From: Hymenobacter sp. UV11
GTDB taxonomy: Bacteria > Bacteroidota > Bacteroidia > Cytophagales > Hymenobacteraceae
Direction: 5' to 3'
DNA: 64,000 bases
Assembly: GCF_004684095.1 (NCBI RefSeq)
Contig: NZ_SRII01000006.1
Span: forward strand, 186,001-250,000
Numbering within the stretch: position 1 is the first letter of the stretch; each line of letters starts with the position of its first letter. Under the pieces are notes generated by a model, which was not told where the DNA came from, did no database searches, and saw only the letters and a program-made list of their open reading frames with translations. Positions 6,991 through 14,291 of the stretch are shown in pieces. Both the position numbers and the translations under genes were made by a program.

Positions 6991-9672
6991 CTACAGCCCG
7001 TACGCTACCGTGAGGTAGTACAAGCCGCCCACGCTGGGCCCACCCAAATACGTTACATAATACTGATTCAGCACGTTGCTGGCGCCCAGCTTGAGGCGCA
7101 CCTGCGCGGCGGGCGCGTAGTAGCTCAGTTGCGCATCGAGGCTGCTGAAAGCCGGCACGCTGCCATTTACCAGAAAAGTTTGGGAATAGTAGCGCACCTG
7201 GTGCCGGAAATTCAGGCCGAAGCCGAAATTTTTATAGGCGTTCTCGTTGGCGAAGCTCAGGTTATACATCCACTGCGGGGTATTGAAGCCGTCTTCGAGG
7301 CCATCGCCGTTTTCGGTGCGGTCGAGGCGGGTGTAGGTGGCGTTGGCGCCGGCCAGGTAGCCGCCAGCCAGGCTGTAGCGCAGGCCGGCCGAGCCGCCGT
7401 AATTGTATACTTGGCTCTGCGAGTTGGTCCAGAGGCGGTAGCGGGCCTGGCCCGTGGTGGTGCCCCCCGCCGGGATAGAGGTAGTATTCAGCGCCGTGGC
7501 AATCGTATTCAGGTCGGTGCCGGTGGCCAGCACCGCGCCGGTGGTGGTTTGGGGCACGTAGGCTTCTACTTGCGCAATGAAATCGCGGTAAGCATTGTAG
7601 TAGAAATCGACATCGACCAGCAGCCGGCCCGCGGGCCCTACCCCCGCTTTGTAGCCCATTTCGAGCGAGCGGATATATTCGGGTCGCAGGTAGGTGTAAG
7701 GGTTCTTTACCAGCAGGCTTTGGTTGGCGGCAATGGCCTGGGCCCGCGTTTGGGCGGGCGCGCCGTTGATGCCGGCCGTGACGGCGGCGTTGAAGCGGTC
7801 GATGCTGCTGCGCAGGTAGCTGTTCTCAAACACGCCATCCGACATCACGCGCAGCCCGCCCACGCGCTTCACCTGGCCGCTGTTCACGTTCGAAAAGCCC
7901 TCAAACAAGCTCGGAAACCGGTAGCCGCTCTGGTAGCTGAGGCGGAAGTTCTGGCGCTGGGTAGGCGAATACACCGCCGTGAAGCGCGGGTTGAGCTTCA
8001 CGTTGAAGTAGTCGTTTTTATCCACCCGCAGCGTAGCCGTGAGGCGCAGACGCTCGTGTAGCAGTCGCCCGCCGGCCTGTACGAAGCCCCCGGTTTTGGA
8101 GTACAGCAGGTCGCTGGTGAGCGGGTCTTTGCCGGGGTTGGGGTTGATAAAATAGTTGCCATCGGGCACCACAATGTAGGTGCGGTGGTCGGCCCCGGCC
8201 AGCAGGTCGAGGCCAGCGGGCAGCGCCCTACCCCCCCGCCGAATGGCCTCGGCCACGTTCACTTGGGCTTCGGCGTGAGCCAGGTTGGCGCGCACGCGCA
8301 GGGCGGCGCCCACGTCCCAGTTGTTGACGTCTTGCAGCTGGCTGAGGCGCTGGTTGAAGGCCTCGGTGCCCGGTTGCAGGCGGCCGGCGTCGGCGGCACT
8401 GCGGGCCGTGCGCAGGGCGTCGGCCACACCCGCGCCGCTTTTGGTGGCGGCGTTCCAGGCGGTGGTGTAGTCGCTATACCACTGGGTATCGGGCTTATAG
8501 CTGCGGTCGATATTCTCGCCCATCGAGCGCAGGTTGTAGCTTTTGCCGGTGTTTTCCTGAGTGAGGTAGGCGCGGGCCTGCACCACCGGCGACGTAAACG
8601 TGAGGGCGTGCTGCTGCAACAGATAATCTTGCAGCCGGAAGCGGTTCGAGCGTTGATACACGTTGTCGAAGCTCGCCACGCGGTAGGTGTAGGCCAGCTC
8701 CACGCCCGGCCGGAAGCGGTAGTGCAGCGCCGCATCGGCCTTGAGCGTCCGCACGCTGTAGTCTACCAGGTCGCGCTCGTCGTAGCCGGTGCGGGCCACC
8801 GAATAGCTCTTGCCGCCCAGCGTAATATTCTTGCGGTCCGACGACTCGTTGCCGTAGCGGCTCACCTGGTCCTGGGCCGGGTTGTCGGCCCCAAACAAGC
8901 CCGTGGTAGCATTGCCGTTGGGGTTGATGTCGGTCTGGTCGTTGGCAATCCAGTCGTAGGCGCGCAGGTACGTGCCGTTGATTTTGAACGCCAGCTTATC
9001 CGGCACCAGCACCTTGGCATAGCGCACGCTGGTTTCCGAATAGGTGTGCACCGGCGAGCCACCGTCGCCCAACGTCCTCACGCTGGGGTCGTTGACGTGG
9101 TTGATGCCCGTTTGCTGGCGCAGGCTCAGGCCCGGCGAGTTAAAGGGGTTTTTGGTGGTGAAATTGGCCAGGCCGTTGATGGCGTTCAGGCCGTAGAGCG
9201 CGGCGGCGGTGCCGGGCACCAGCTCCACATTCTGAATATCGAGGTCGCTCGGCCCCAGCACGTTGCCGATGGGCCCGCCAATGTGCGGCGCCTGGTTATC
9301 GACCCCATCCACGAGCTGCGCGAAACGCACGTTAGTGGTGTTGGTGAAGCCCCGCGCATTTATCACCTTAAAGCCGATGCTAGGCGTAATCACCTGCACG
9401 CCCTTCAGGTTGTCGATGGCATCGAAAAACGACGGTGCCGGCGACAGCCGAATGGCGCGGGCGTTGAGCTTTTCCACCGTCACCGGCGACTGCAAAAAGC
9501 TCTCCTCCACCCGCGAGGCCGACACTACTACCTCGTTCAGGTCGGTGCGCAGCGTATCAGGGGGGGTAGGGCGGTGCGGGGGCTTCGTGGTTTGGGCGGC
9601 CAGCGGCTGGACCAGCGCCAGGGCCGACGCGCAAGCCACCGAGCCGCGCAGCAGGCGTAGGTTTTTCCGCAT
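6991..9672 (-). CDS. TonB-dependent outer-membrane receptor, probable molybdate/tungstate uptake
   Basis: 893 residues with a signal peptide ending ...PLAAQ. A plug domain covers about residues 45-165 (EVVVSASRVEESFLQSPV TonB-box-like start, then VELVPGTAAALYG), followed by a 22-strand-type barrel to the C-terminus. It lacks the carboxypeptidase-like N-terminal extension of SusC proteins, so it is more like metal or cofactor receptors. Its position is telling: it is the first gene after a ModE-like regulator, a ModE-type operator lies 62 bases before its start, and the Moco genes follow on the same strand. I infer that it imports molybdate, tungstate or a molybdenum chelate, energised by a TonB complex such as the one at 20.7-24.9 kb. 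The substrate is not shown by the sequence itself; another siderophore-like ligand remains possible. Confidence 0.85.
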   Translation of the reverse strand: MRKNLRLLRGSVACASALALVQPLAAQTTKPPHRPTPPDTLRTDLNEVVVSASRVEESFLQSPVTVEKLNARAIRLSPAPSFFDAIDNLKGVQVITPSIGFKVINARGFTNTTNVRFAQLVDGVDNQAPHIGGPIGNVLGPSDLDIQNVELVPGTAAALYGLNAINGLANFTTKNPFNSPGLSLRQQTGINHVNDPSVRTLGDGGSPVHTYSETSVRYAKVLVPDKLAFKINGTYLRAYDWIANDQTDINPNGNATTGLFGADNPAQDQVSRYGNESSDRKNITLGGKSYSVARTGYDERDLVDYSVRTLKADAALHYRFRPGVELAYTYRVASFDNVYQRSNRFRLQDYLLQQHALTFTSPVVQARAYLTQENTGKSYNLRSMGENIDRSYKPDTQWYSDYTTAWNAATKSGAGVADALRTARSAADAGRLQPGTEAFNQRLSQLQDVNNWDVGAALRVRANLAHAEAQVNVAEAIRRGGRALPAGLDLLAGADHRTYIVVPDGNYFINPNPGKDPLTSDLLYSKTGGFVQAGGRLLHERLRLTATLRVDKNDYFNVKLNPRFTAVYSPTQRQNFRLSYQSGYRFPSLFEGFSNVNSGQVKRVGGLRVMSDGVFENSYLRSSIDRFNAAVTAGINGAPAQTRAQAIAANQSLLVKNPYTYLRPEYIRSLEMGYKAGVGPAGRLLVDVDFYYNAYRDFIAQVEAYVPQTTTGAVLATGTDLNTIATALNTTSIPAGGTTTGQARYRLWTNSQSQVYNYGGSAGLRYSLAGGYLAGANATYTRLDRTENGDGLEDGFNTPQWMYNLSFANENAYKNFGFGLNFRHQVRYYSQTFLVNGSVPAFSSLDAQLSYYAPAAQVRLKLGASNVLNQYYVTYLGGPSVGGLYYLTVAYGL

Positions 9673-9703
9673 AAATATTATCTGCCAGTACTTGGTAGTA
9701 GGA

Positions 9704-9711
9704 GAAAAATA
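9704..9711 (-). promoter_or_regulatory. Candidate -7 box of the receptor gene
   Basis: On the minus strand TATTTTTC matches TAnnTTTG in seven of eight positions, about 32 bases before the start codon. A -33 element would fall at about 9731-9737, at the edge of the ModE-type operator, which would fit repression. Confidence 0.35.
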
Positions 9712-9733
9712 ACGCCGACGAGAAGCAGCGCGA

Positions 9734-9759
9734 GCGTTATGTTTCGGCGAATATAACGC
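9734..9759. promoter_or_regulatory. ModE-type operator dyad
   Basis: A perfect 7-bp dyad (GCGTTAT/ATAACGC) with 12 bases between. On the minus strand the core reads CGTTATATT-N7-ACATAACG (24 bases), which agrees with the E. coli modA operator, as I recall it, in both half-sites and in spacing. A third half-site, ATAACGC, lies at 9709-9715 over the -7 box. The site is between a ModE-like gene and the receptor it would control. Confidence 0.75.
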
Positions 9760-9796
9760 TGAGTGCGGCCGAAGGTTTAGCTAATTTTCCTACCCC

Positions 9797-10156
9797 CTAC
9801 TGGTACAGTCGAGTTGTCTCGTCGGCCAGAAACTGCGCAAACCGCGCCTGCATAGCCTGAAACTCGGCCACGGCCGCCGCGCCGGCTTCGGTGAGGGTGG
9901 CGCCACCGCCGTGGGCGCCGCCCGCGTGCGCGCCTACCAGCGGCTGCCGCGCCTGGGCATTCATAGAACTCACTAAATCCCAGGCTTTTTTGTACGACAT
10001 GCCCATTTCCTTGGCGGCCTTCGAGATGGAGCCCGTGGCCTGAATGCGCTCCAGCAGCTCTAGCCGGCCAATGCCCAGAAAACGGTCGGCGGGGCCTTCT
10101 ATCCAGAGGCGGCCATTGGCGCGGAAGGCTTGGTTTTCGGCAAAAAGCTCGTGCAT
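9797..10156 (-). CDS. ModE-like one-domain winged-helix regulator
   Basis: 119 residues from the ATG at 10156 (HELFAENQAF...); an upstream ATG at 10180 would add eight residues. It matches the N-terminal DNA-binding domain of ModE/LysR-type proteins: RLWIEG, LELLERIQATGSISKAAKEMGMSYKKAWDLV, then a Gly/Ala/His-rich wing and LTEAG. It ends there, so the two molybdate-binding TOBE/MOP domains of E. coli ModE (about 260 residues) are absent, as in the short ModE proteins of many bacteria. It is the first gene of the minus-strand Moco and receptor block, with the operator between it and the receptor. How it senses molybdate without TOBE domains is open. The gene ends 38 bases before the operator. 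Confidence 0.85.
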   Translation of the reverse strand: MHELFAENQAFRANGRLWIEGPADRFLGIGRLELLERIQATGSISKAAKEMGMSYKKAWDLVSSMNAQARQPLVGAHAGGAHGGGATLTEAGAAAVAEFQAMQARFAQFLADETTRLYQ

Positions 10157-10337
10157 GGCAAACGGAAAAACCAACGCCACGTACCAAGGCGCTGGTTGTC
10201 AAAAGTAAGGCTCGCGCAAAAAACGGGTCCCTACCCCCCAGGTGGGGAAGTAAGCACGGCCTTAACTTTTGCGGCGGTGGGGGCTTTAGCAACGGGGCCT
10301 CCGAGCCAACCATCCTCTTCTCTCGATTGAGTAACCT

Positions 10338-11261
10338 ATGGAATACGACGTTCTCGTCATTGGGGCCGGTAGCGCCGGGCTGAGCGCGGCCCTCACGCTG
10401 GGGCGCTGCCGCCGCCGCGTGCTGCTGGCCGACGGGGGGGCGCCGCGCAACGCCCCCTCGGGCGCTGTGCACAACTTTCTGACCCGCGACGGCGTGCGCC
10501 CGGCCAAGCTGCTGGAGCTGGGCCGAGCGCAGCTGGCTCCCTACCCCACCGTTAGCGTTCAAGAGCTAAAAATCAGTGAATTAAAAAAGCTGGCGAGTGG
10601 CTTTCGGGCCACCGGCACTACCAGCCAGGGGCACGCCTGGTCGGGCACGGCCCGCCGCGTGCTGCTGGCCACCGGCGTCGATGACGTGCTGCCGCCCCTA
10701 CCCGGCTTCCGCGAGTTGTGGGGCTCGGGCGTGTTGCACTGCCCCTACTGCCACGGCTACGAGGTGCGCGACCAGCCGCTGGCCGTGTTTGGCCGGGGCA
10801 AAACCGCCGTGGGCCTGGCACTGCTGCTCACCAACTGGAGCAGCGATATTGTGGTCGTGACCGACGGCCCCGGTCACCTCACTGCCTACGGCCGGCAGCG
10901 GCTGCGCCAGCACCACATTGGCCTGCGCCAGGAACCGGTAGCGGGCCTGGTGGGCGGCCCCGACGGCCTGTTGCGCTGCGTCGAATTCACCGATGGCAAC
11001 TACCTGGAGCGCAAGGCCCTGTTTCTGCACGCGCCGCAGGAGCAGCGCAGCTCGCTGGCCGCCGACCTGGGCGCCAAGCTCAACGGCAAAGGCGCCGTGT
11101 GGGTCGATAAGAATTCGCAAACCAGCATTCCGGGCCTCTACGCGGCCGGCGACACTACGCCCGGCCAGCAGCAGGCCCTGATTGCCGCCGCCGAAGGCAA
11201 CAAAGCCGCCATATGTTTGAATGAGGCGCTCACCAAAGAGCAAGTAAGCAGCGCAGGGTAA
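10338..11261 (+). CDS. Thioredoxin-reductase-like FAD/NAD(P)-dependent oxidoreductase
   Basis: 307 residues with two Rossmann motifs: GAGSAGLSAA near residue 9 for FAD and a second GRGKTA near 153 for NAD(P)H. Between them is a redox-active CPYC at 135-138 in HCPYCHGYE, the arrangement of thioredoxin reductases and of the related dithiol oxidases such as GliT. The C-terminal GLYAAGDTT motif binds the FAD. The PYC and HGYE surroundings are closer to the TrxB-like oxidase subgroup than to housekeeping TrxB. No thioredoxin gene adjoins it, so the partner disulfide is unknown. It is transcribed away from the ModE-like gene. Its stop TAA is provided by the repeat that starts at 11253. Confidence 0.88.
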   Translation: MEYDVLVIGAGSAGLSAALTLGRCRRRVLLADGGAPRNAPSGAVHNFLTRDGVRPAKLLELGRAQLAPYPTVSVQELKISELKKLASGFRATGTTSQGHAWSGTARRVLLATGVDDVLPPLPGFRELWGSGVLHCPYCHGYEVRDQPLAVFGRGKTAVGLALLLTNWSSDIVVVTDGPGHLTAYGRQRLRQHHIGLRQEPVAGLVGGPDGLLRCVEFTDGNYLERKALFLHAPQEQRSSLAADLGAKLNGKGAVWVDKNSQTSIPGLYAAGDTTPGQQQALIAAAEGNKAAICLNEALTKEQVSSAG

Positions 11262-11364
11262 GCTAAAGCTTGCCGGAAAGTGTACGGTAAGCGTTAGCTT
11301 GCCGCAACTGGCGCGACGCTGCCCAACCAGAACTGAATGCGGCAAGCTAAAGCTTACCCTACGC
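11253..11364. repeat. GTAGGGTAAGC-type repeat, copy 1 (three half-units)
   Basis: Half-units at about 11253-11275 and 11284-11304 run in the same direction and one at 11339-11364 is inverted. The outer pair is complementary with about three mismatches. Both convergent neighbours take their TAA stop codon from the GGGTAAGC part of the repeat. Copies 2 and 3 are at 17926 and 41418. Confidence 0.8.
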
Positions 11365-11746
11365 TTCTACTCAGCCACTTGTAAGCAACGGCCTCATCGG
11401 TAAAAGTGGCGATTTCGCAATCGGTATCGGTGGCCGACACGATGGCCGTTACGGTTTGCTGCGCCCGCAGCGGCGAAATGAGAAAGGCCAGCCGCGCAGC
11501 CTCGGGGTAGCGACCACGAAGCATAGGGGCAAACACACTGCTAAACCAGGCGTTGACGGTGGGCTCGGTGAGGTCTTCGCGGCGGCGCAGGTCGAGCAGC
11601 CAGCGGCCGCAGCTGGCGGCATCGGCGGTGGCCAGCACGGCTTCGTAGCCGGCTTGCAGCTCACTGGGCGTGACGGCCCGCTGCCAGCGCGCAATAACGG
11701 CGGGCAGGTCGGGGCGGTGCAGCAGGTCGAGGCCGACGGAAGTCAT
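11354..11746 (-). CDS. Conserved hypothetical protein (STAS-like size)
   Basis: 130 residues, cytoplasmic, with no signal peptide or membrane segment. The alternating hydrophobic pattern (CGRWLLDLRRRED, ARLAFLISPL, FTDEAVAYKWL at the end) resembles the short alpha/beta SpoIIAA/STAS-like or DUF proteins common in Hymenobacter, in which a C-terminal EAxxWL helix is frequent. No catalytic motif is visible and I do not know its function. It is convergent to the flavoprotein gene, and its last codon and stop come from the shared repeat. Confidence 0.7.
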   Translation of the reverse strand: MTSVGLDLLHRPDLPAVIARWQRAVTPSELQAGYEAVLATADAASCGRWLLDLRRREDLTEPTVNAWFSSVFAPMLRGRYPEAARLAFLISPLRAQQTVTAIVSATDTDCEIATFTDEAVAYKWLSRSVG

Positions 11747-11866
11747 TGGCGCGATAAGCTCGACTAAAGCGGGCTTGTACGCAAGATAGGCCGCTTTTCC
11801 TTACCCCCCAAGCCTACCTTTGCCTGCCTTGGCGGTTCTTATTCTTTCGCGTCATTATAGTTGCCC

Positions 11867-13168
11867 ATGCCTCCTAGTGTGCCTCCCGCTACCAAACACG
11901 ACCCCTACGCGGCCCTGCGCGTGCTCGACTTTCGGCGTTACGTCACGGCTCGCGCCTTATTCTCGATAGCCACTCAAATTCAGGGGGTAGTAGTCAGCTG
12001 GCAGATTTTCAAGCTCACCAACGACCCGCTGGCGCTGGGCCTCATCGGGCTGGCCGAGGCCATTCCGAGCATCACGGTGTCGCTGTATGCCGGGCACGTG
12101 GCCGACTCGGTGCGCCGCAAAAACATTGTGGTGCCGGCCGTGGTGGTGCTCTTTCTGTGCGCCGTCACGCTGTGGTGGCTGGCGCACCCCTTGCAGCAGG
12201 CGCTGCTGGAGCAGGGCCGCGTGCACCTCGACGCCGTGAATGCCACCATTGTGTGGCCGCTCTACCTGGTCATTTTCGTGAGCGGCATCGCGCGGGGCTT
12301 TATGGGGCCGGCGCTGTTTTCCTTCATGCCGCAGCTGCTGCCCGAGCGCAGCTTGCTCGCCAATGCCATCACCTGGAGTTCCACTACCTGGCAGGCGTCG
12401 GCGGTCATCGGGCCGGCCATTGGCGGCTTGCTGCTGCACCGCAGCATCGAGTTTGCCTACGGCGTCGATACGGTAATGGAGGGGCTGGCGCTGTTATTCT
12501 TCATTAGCATTGCGGGCCGCGAGCTGCCCCCCATTGAGGGGGAGCGCCTGAGTCTGGGCGAAAGCATTCTGAGCGGGGTGAAGTTTATCTTCAGCAACCA
12601 GCTGGTGCTGGCCGCTTTATCGCTCGATATGTTCGCGGTGCTCTTTGGCGGGGCAGTGGCGCTACTGCCCTTTTTCGCCAGCAACATCCTGCACGGCGGC
12701 CCCGATGCCTTCGGCTACCTGCGCGCCGCGCCTGCCGTGGGCTCGGTGCTCATGGCCGTGTGGCTCACGTTTTCGCCCCTCAAAGAGGGCGCGGGCCGCA
12801 AGCTGCTGTGGGCCGTGGCGGGCTTCGGCGCGGCCACCATCGCCTTCGCGCTTTCAACTAATCTCTACCTCTCGCTATTCCTGCTGTTCCTGACGGGCGT
12901 GTTCGATTCGGTATCCGTCATCGTGCGCTCGACGCTGGTGCACACCTACACGCCCGAGTACATGAAAGGTCGGGTTTCGGCGGTAAATAACATTTTTATC
13001 GGCTCCAGCAACGAAATCGGCAGCTTCGAGAGCGGCGCCACGGCCAAGCTCATGGGCACCGTGCCCAGCGTAGTCTTCGGCGGGATAATGACGCTGGTAG
13101 TAGTGGGCTTCACTGCTTGGCGCGCCGACCAGCTGCGCAACCTGCAAGAAGGCGCCGAGAAGAAGTAG
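11867..13168 (+). CDS. MFS transporter (EntS/MFS_3-like exporter)
   Basis: 433 residues from the ATG at 11867; the TTG two codons earlier is not needed. It has 10-12 predicted membrane helices. Family signs are the N-terminal YAALRVLDFRRYVTARALFSIATQIQ, the loop motif AGHVADSVRRKNIVV (the MFS motif A region), and FDSVSVIVRSTLVHTYTPEYMKGRVSAVNNIFIGSSNEIGSFES in the C-terminal half. These match the MFS_3 group of exporters that includes the enterobactin exporter EntS. No siderophore synthesis gene is near, so the substrate is unknown. It ends just before a palindrome broken by an insertion sequence. Confidence 0.88.
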   Translation: MPPSVPPATKHDPYAALRVLDFRRYVTARALFSIATQIQGVVVSWQIFKLTNDPLALGLIGLAEAIPSITVSLYAGHVADSVRRKNIVVPAVVVLFLCAVTLWWLAHPLQQALLEQGRVHLDAVNATIVWPLYLVIFVSGIARGFMGPALFSFMPQLLPERSLLANAITWSSTTWQASAVIGPAIGGLLLHRSIEFAYGVDTVMEGLALLFFISIAGRELPPIEGERLSLGESILSGVKFIFSNQLVLAALSLDMFAVLFGGAVALLPFFASNILHGGPDAFGYLRAAPAVGSVLMAVWLTFSPLKEGAGRKLLWAVAGFGAATIAFALSTNLYLSLFLLFLTGVFDSVSVIVRSTLVHTYTPEYMKGRVSAVNNIFIGSSNEIGSFESGATAKLMGTVPSVVFGGIMTLVVVGFTAWRADQLRNLQEGAEKK

Positions 13169-13182
13169 CTCTTTGGCGTCGA

Positions 13183-13225
13183 AAAAGAACGGTTATGCTG
13201 AGCTTGTCGAAGCATCTCTCCCGCG
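13183..13225. repeat. Left arm of a long palindrome split by the IS
   Basis: 43 bases complementary, with one mismatch, to 14242-14284. The arm contains GGTTATGCTGAGCTTGTCG, a word typical of REP/MITE-like palindromes. The two arms were once about 28 bases apart; the IS now lies in the loop. Confidence 0.85.
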
Positions 13226-13244
13226 CAAGTAATTAGACTTGTTC

Positions 13245-13709
13245 CTAAATAGGGTTTGTTGTTCTCTGTGTGAGATGCCAGTTCCAAATGCCGCAGGCGA
13301 TAGCCATTATCCTGTCGTTAAACGCGTTGGATTTATTGCGGTAGGTTTGGGCGACGCAGCCCAGGCGTTTGGCCCCGCTGATAGCGTGTTCGACCCGGAC
13401 GCGGCGGCGCGCATGAGCGCAATTGTCAGCGCGTTGGGCGTCAGTCAGGGCCGCAACGGGGCATTTTTTGCTGCGTCGGGGCTTGCGATGGGGCAAACTC
13501 GTGGCTGGCAGGTCGTAGTCCCGGACCAGACCCAGATAGCCCAAGTCAGCCAGCAAGTCAAACAGGTCGAGGAGGCCCAGGTTTACATCAAATTCATTTT
13601 TAAGTAGTTGGTAGTCGTGTGTAGACCCGCTGGTAGTGGGTCCCAGGTAGTGAATGTAGCGGCTGGGGTCGGCGATGAGCGTGTTTTTACGGGGGAGTCT
13701 TTTTTTTGC
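13245..13709 (-). CDS. IS5-family transposase, second reading frame
   Basis: This is the C-terminal half, entered at the A8 tract: KRLPRKNTLIADPS, then the second catalytic Asp in ADLGYLGL, and the Glu in RVRVEHAISGAKR. Compared with the first frame it needs a +1 shift or an mRNA with seven A instead of eight. No good start codon of its own is placed near the junction. It is either expressed by slippage, as in several IS5 relatives with two frames, or the element is a frameshift mutant. Confidence 0.8.
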   Translation of the reverse strand, partial: AKKRLPRKNTLIADPSRYIHYLGPTTSGSTHDYQLLKNEFDVNLGLLDLFDLLADLGYLGLVRDYDLPATSLPHRKPRRSKKCPVAALTDAQRADNCAHARRRVRVEHAISGAKRLGCVAQTYRNKSNAFNDRIMAIACGIWNWHLTQRTTNPI

Positions 13710-14190
13710 CCGAATAGTCCGCCTGCCGGTCGACCACGGCTTGCGGCCGGTGGTGGGGCCGCTCGGTGGCATCGAGCAAGAGCACGGGCACGTCGGCAAA
13801 AAGGGCGTGCATCTCGGCCAACGAGGCAATGGCCCGCACGGGCAGCACCCCTTTCGCCTGTAGCGTCCGCTCGAGGGCCTTGGCCAAGCGGTGGGCATTT
13901 TCGCAGGCTTTGGAACGGGACAAGCCGAACGTGGCCGCCAACACGTCGAAGGTGGGGTACGTTTTCAGGTAGTAGAGGCTGAATAAAAGCTTTTGTTGTG
14001 GACTGGCTAACACGCCTTTACGCCCTGCGCCAGTCTTGCGCTGCCGGGGGCGCTGCTCGGAAAAACGCGCATCCGCTTCTTGCTGGCAACCACTCGTAAA
14101 GGGCTCAGCCAAGGCACAAAAAGCGGCCATATCCAACCCCGTTAGTGACCGCATTTGTCGGTCATCAATTATCGTATTCACGTCAAGCAT
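13687..14190 (-). CDS. IS5-family transposase, first reading frame
   Basis: From the ATG at 14190 the frame runs 167 residues. It contains the helix-turn-helix region (LLFSLYYLKTYPTFDVLAATFGLSRSKACENAHR), then the first catalytic Asp in VLLLDATERP and the DYSGKKK motif of the DDE_Tnp_4 fold. At an A8 tract (13700-13707 on the plus strand as T8) it leaves the correct frame and stops five codons later. The catalytic C-terminal half lies in the other frame. Confidence 0.85.
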   Translation of the reverse strand: MLDVNTIIDDRQMRSLTGLDMAAFCALAEPFTSGCQQEADARFSEQRPRQRKTGAGRKGVLASPQQKLLFSLYYLKTYPTFDVLAATFGLSRSKACENAHRLAKALERTLQAKGVLPVRAIASLAEMHALFADVPVLLLDATERPHHRPQAVVDRQADYSGKKKTPP

Positions 14191-14241
14191 TCCCAAAAAT
14201 ACTATTTGGGAACAAGTCTATTCTTTACATTGAGATTACTA

Positions 14242-14284
14242 CGCGGGCGAGATGCTTCGACAAGCTCAGCATAACCGTTCTTTT
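14242..14284. repeat. Right arm of the palindrome split by the IS
   Basis: Complementary to 13183-13225 over 43 bases with a single mismatch. It ends seven bases before the stop codon of the PepSY protein gene. Confidence 0.85.
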
Positions 14285-14291
14285 CAAACCT

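Larger units (their letters stand above)
13235..14219 (-). mobile_element. IS5-family insertion sequence (ISL2-like), 985 bp
   Basis: Terminal inverted repeats are 13235-13252 and 14202-14219 (AGACTTGTTCCYAAATAG, one mismatch). The three bases next to each end are ATT, fitting a 3-bp ANT-type target duplication as reported for the ISL2 group. It carries one transposase in two overlapping frames on the minus strand. It is inserted in the loop of a pre-existing palindrome. Confidence 0.85.

Noticed and set aside
6862..9660. Very long open frames on the plus strand (6862-8061 and 8185-9660) opposite the TonB receptor
   Set aside because: They are antisense shadows made by the high GC content. 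They are rich in Ala, Gly, Val, His and Arg without family motifs, while the minus-strand frame has a signal peptide, plug and barrel.
9777..10562. A 261-codon minus-strand frame over the ModE-like gene and the flavoprotein start
   Set aside because: It overlaps two well-supported genes in another frame and has a low-complexity Arg/Gly/Pro composition.
13183..14284. The 43-bp palindrome arms as the terminal repeats of the insertion sequence
   Set aside because: The real IS ends (AGACTTGTTCC...) with an ATT duplication lie inside the arms. The arms belong to an older palindrome.
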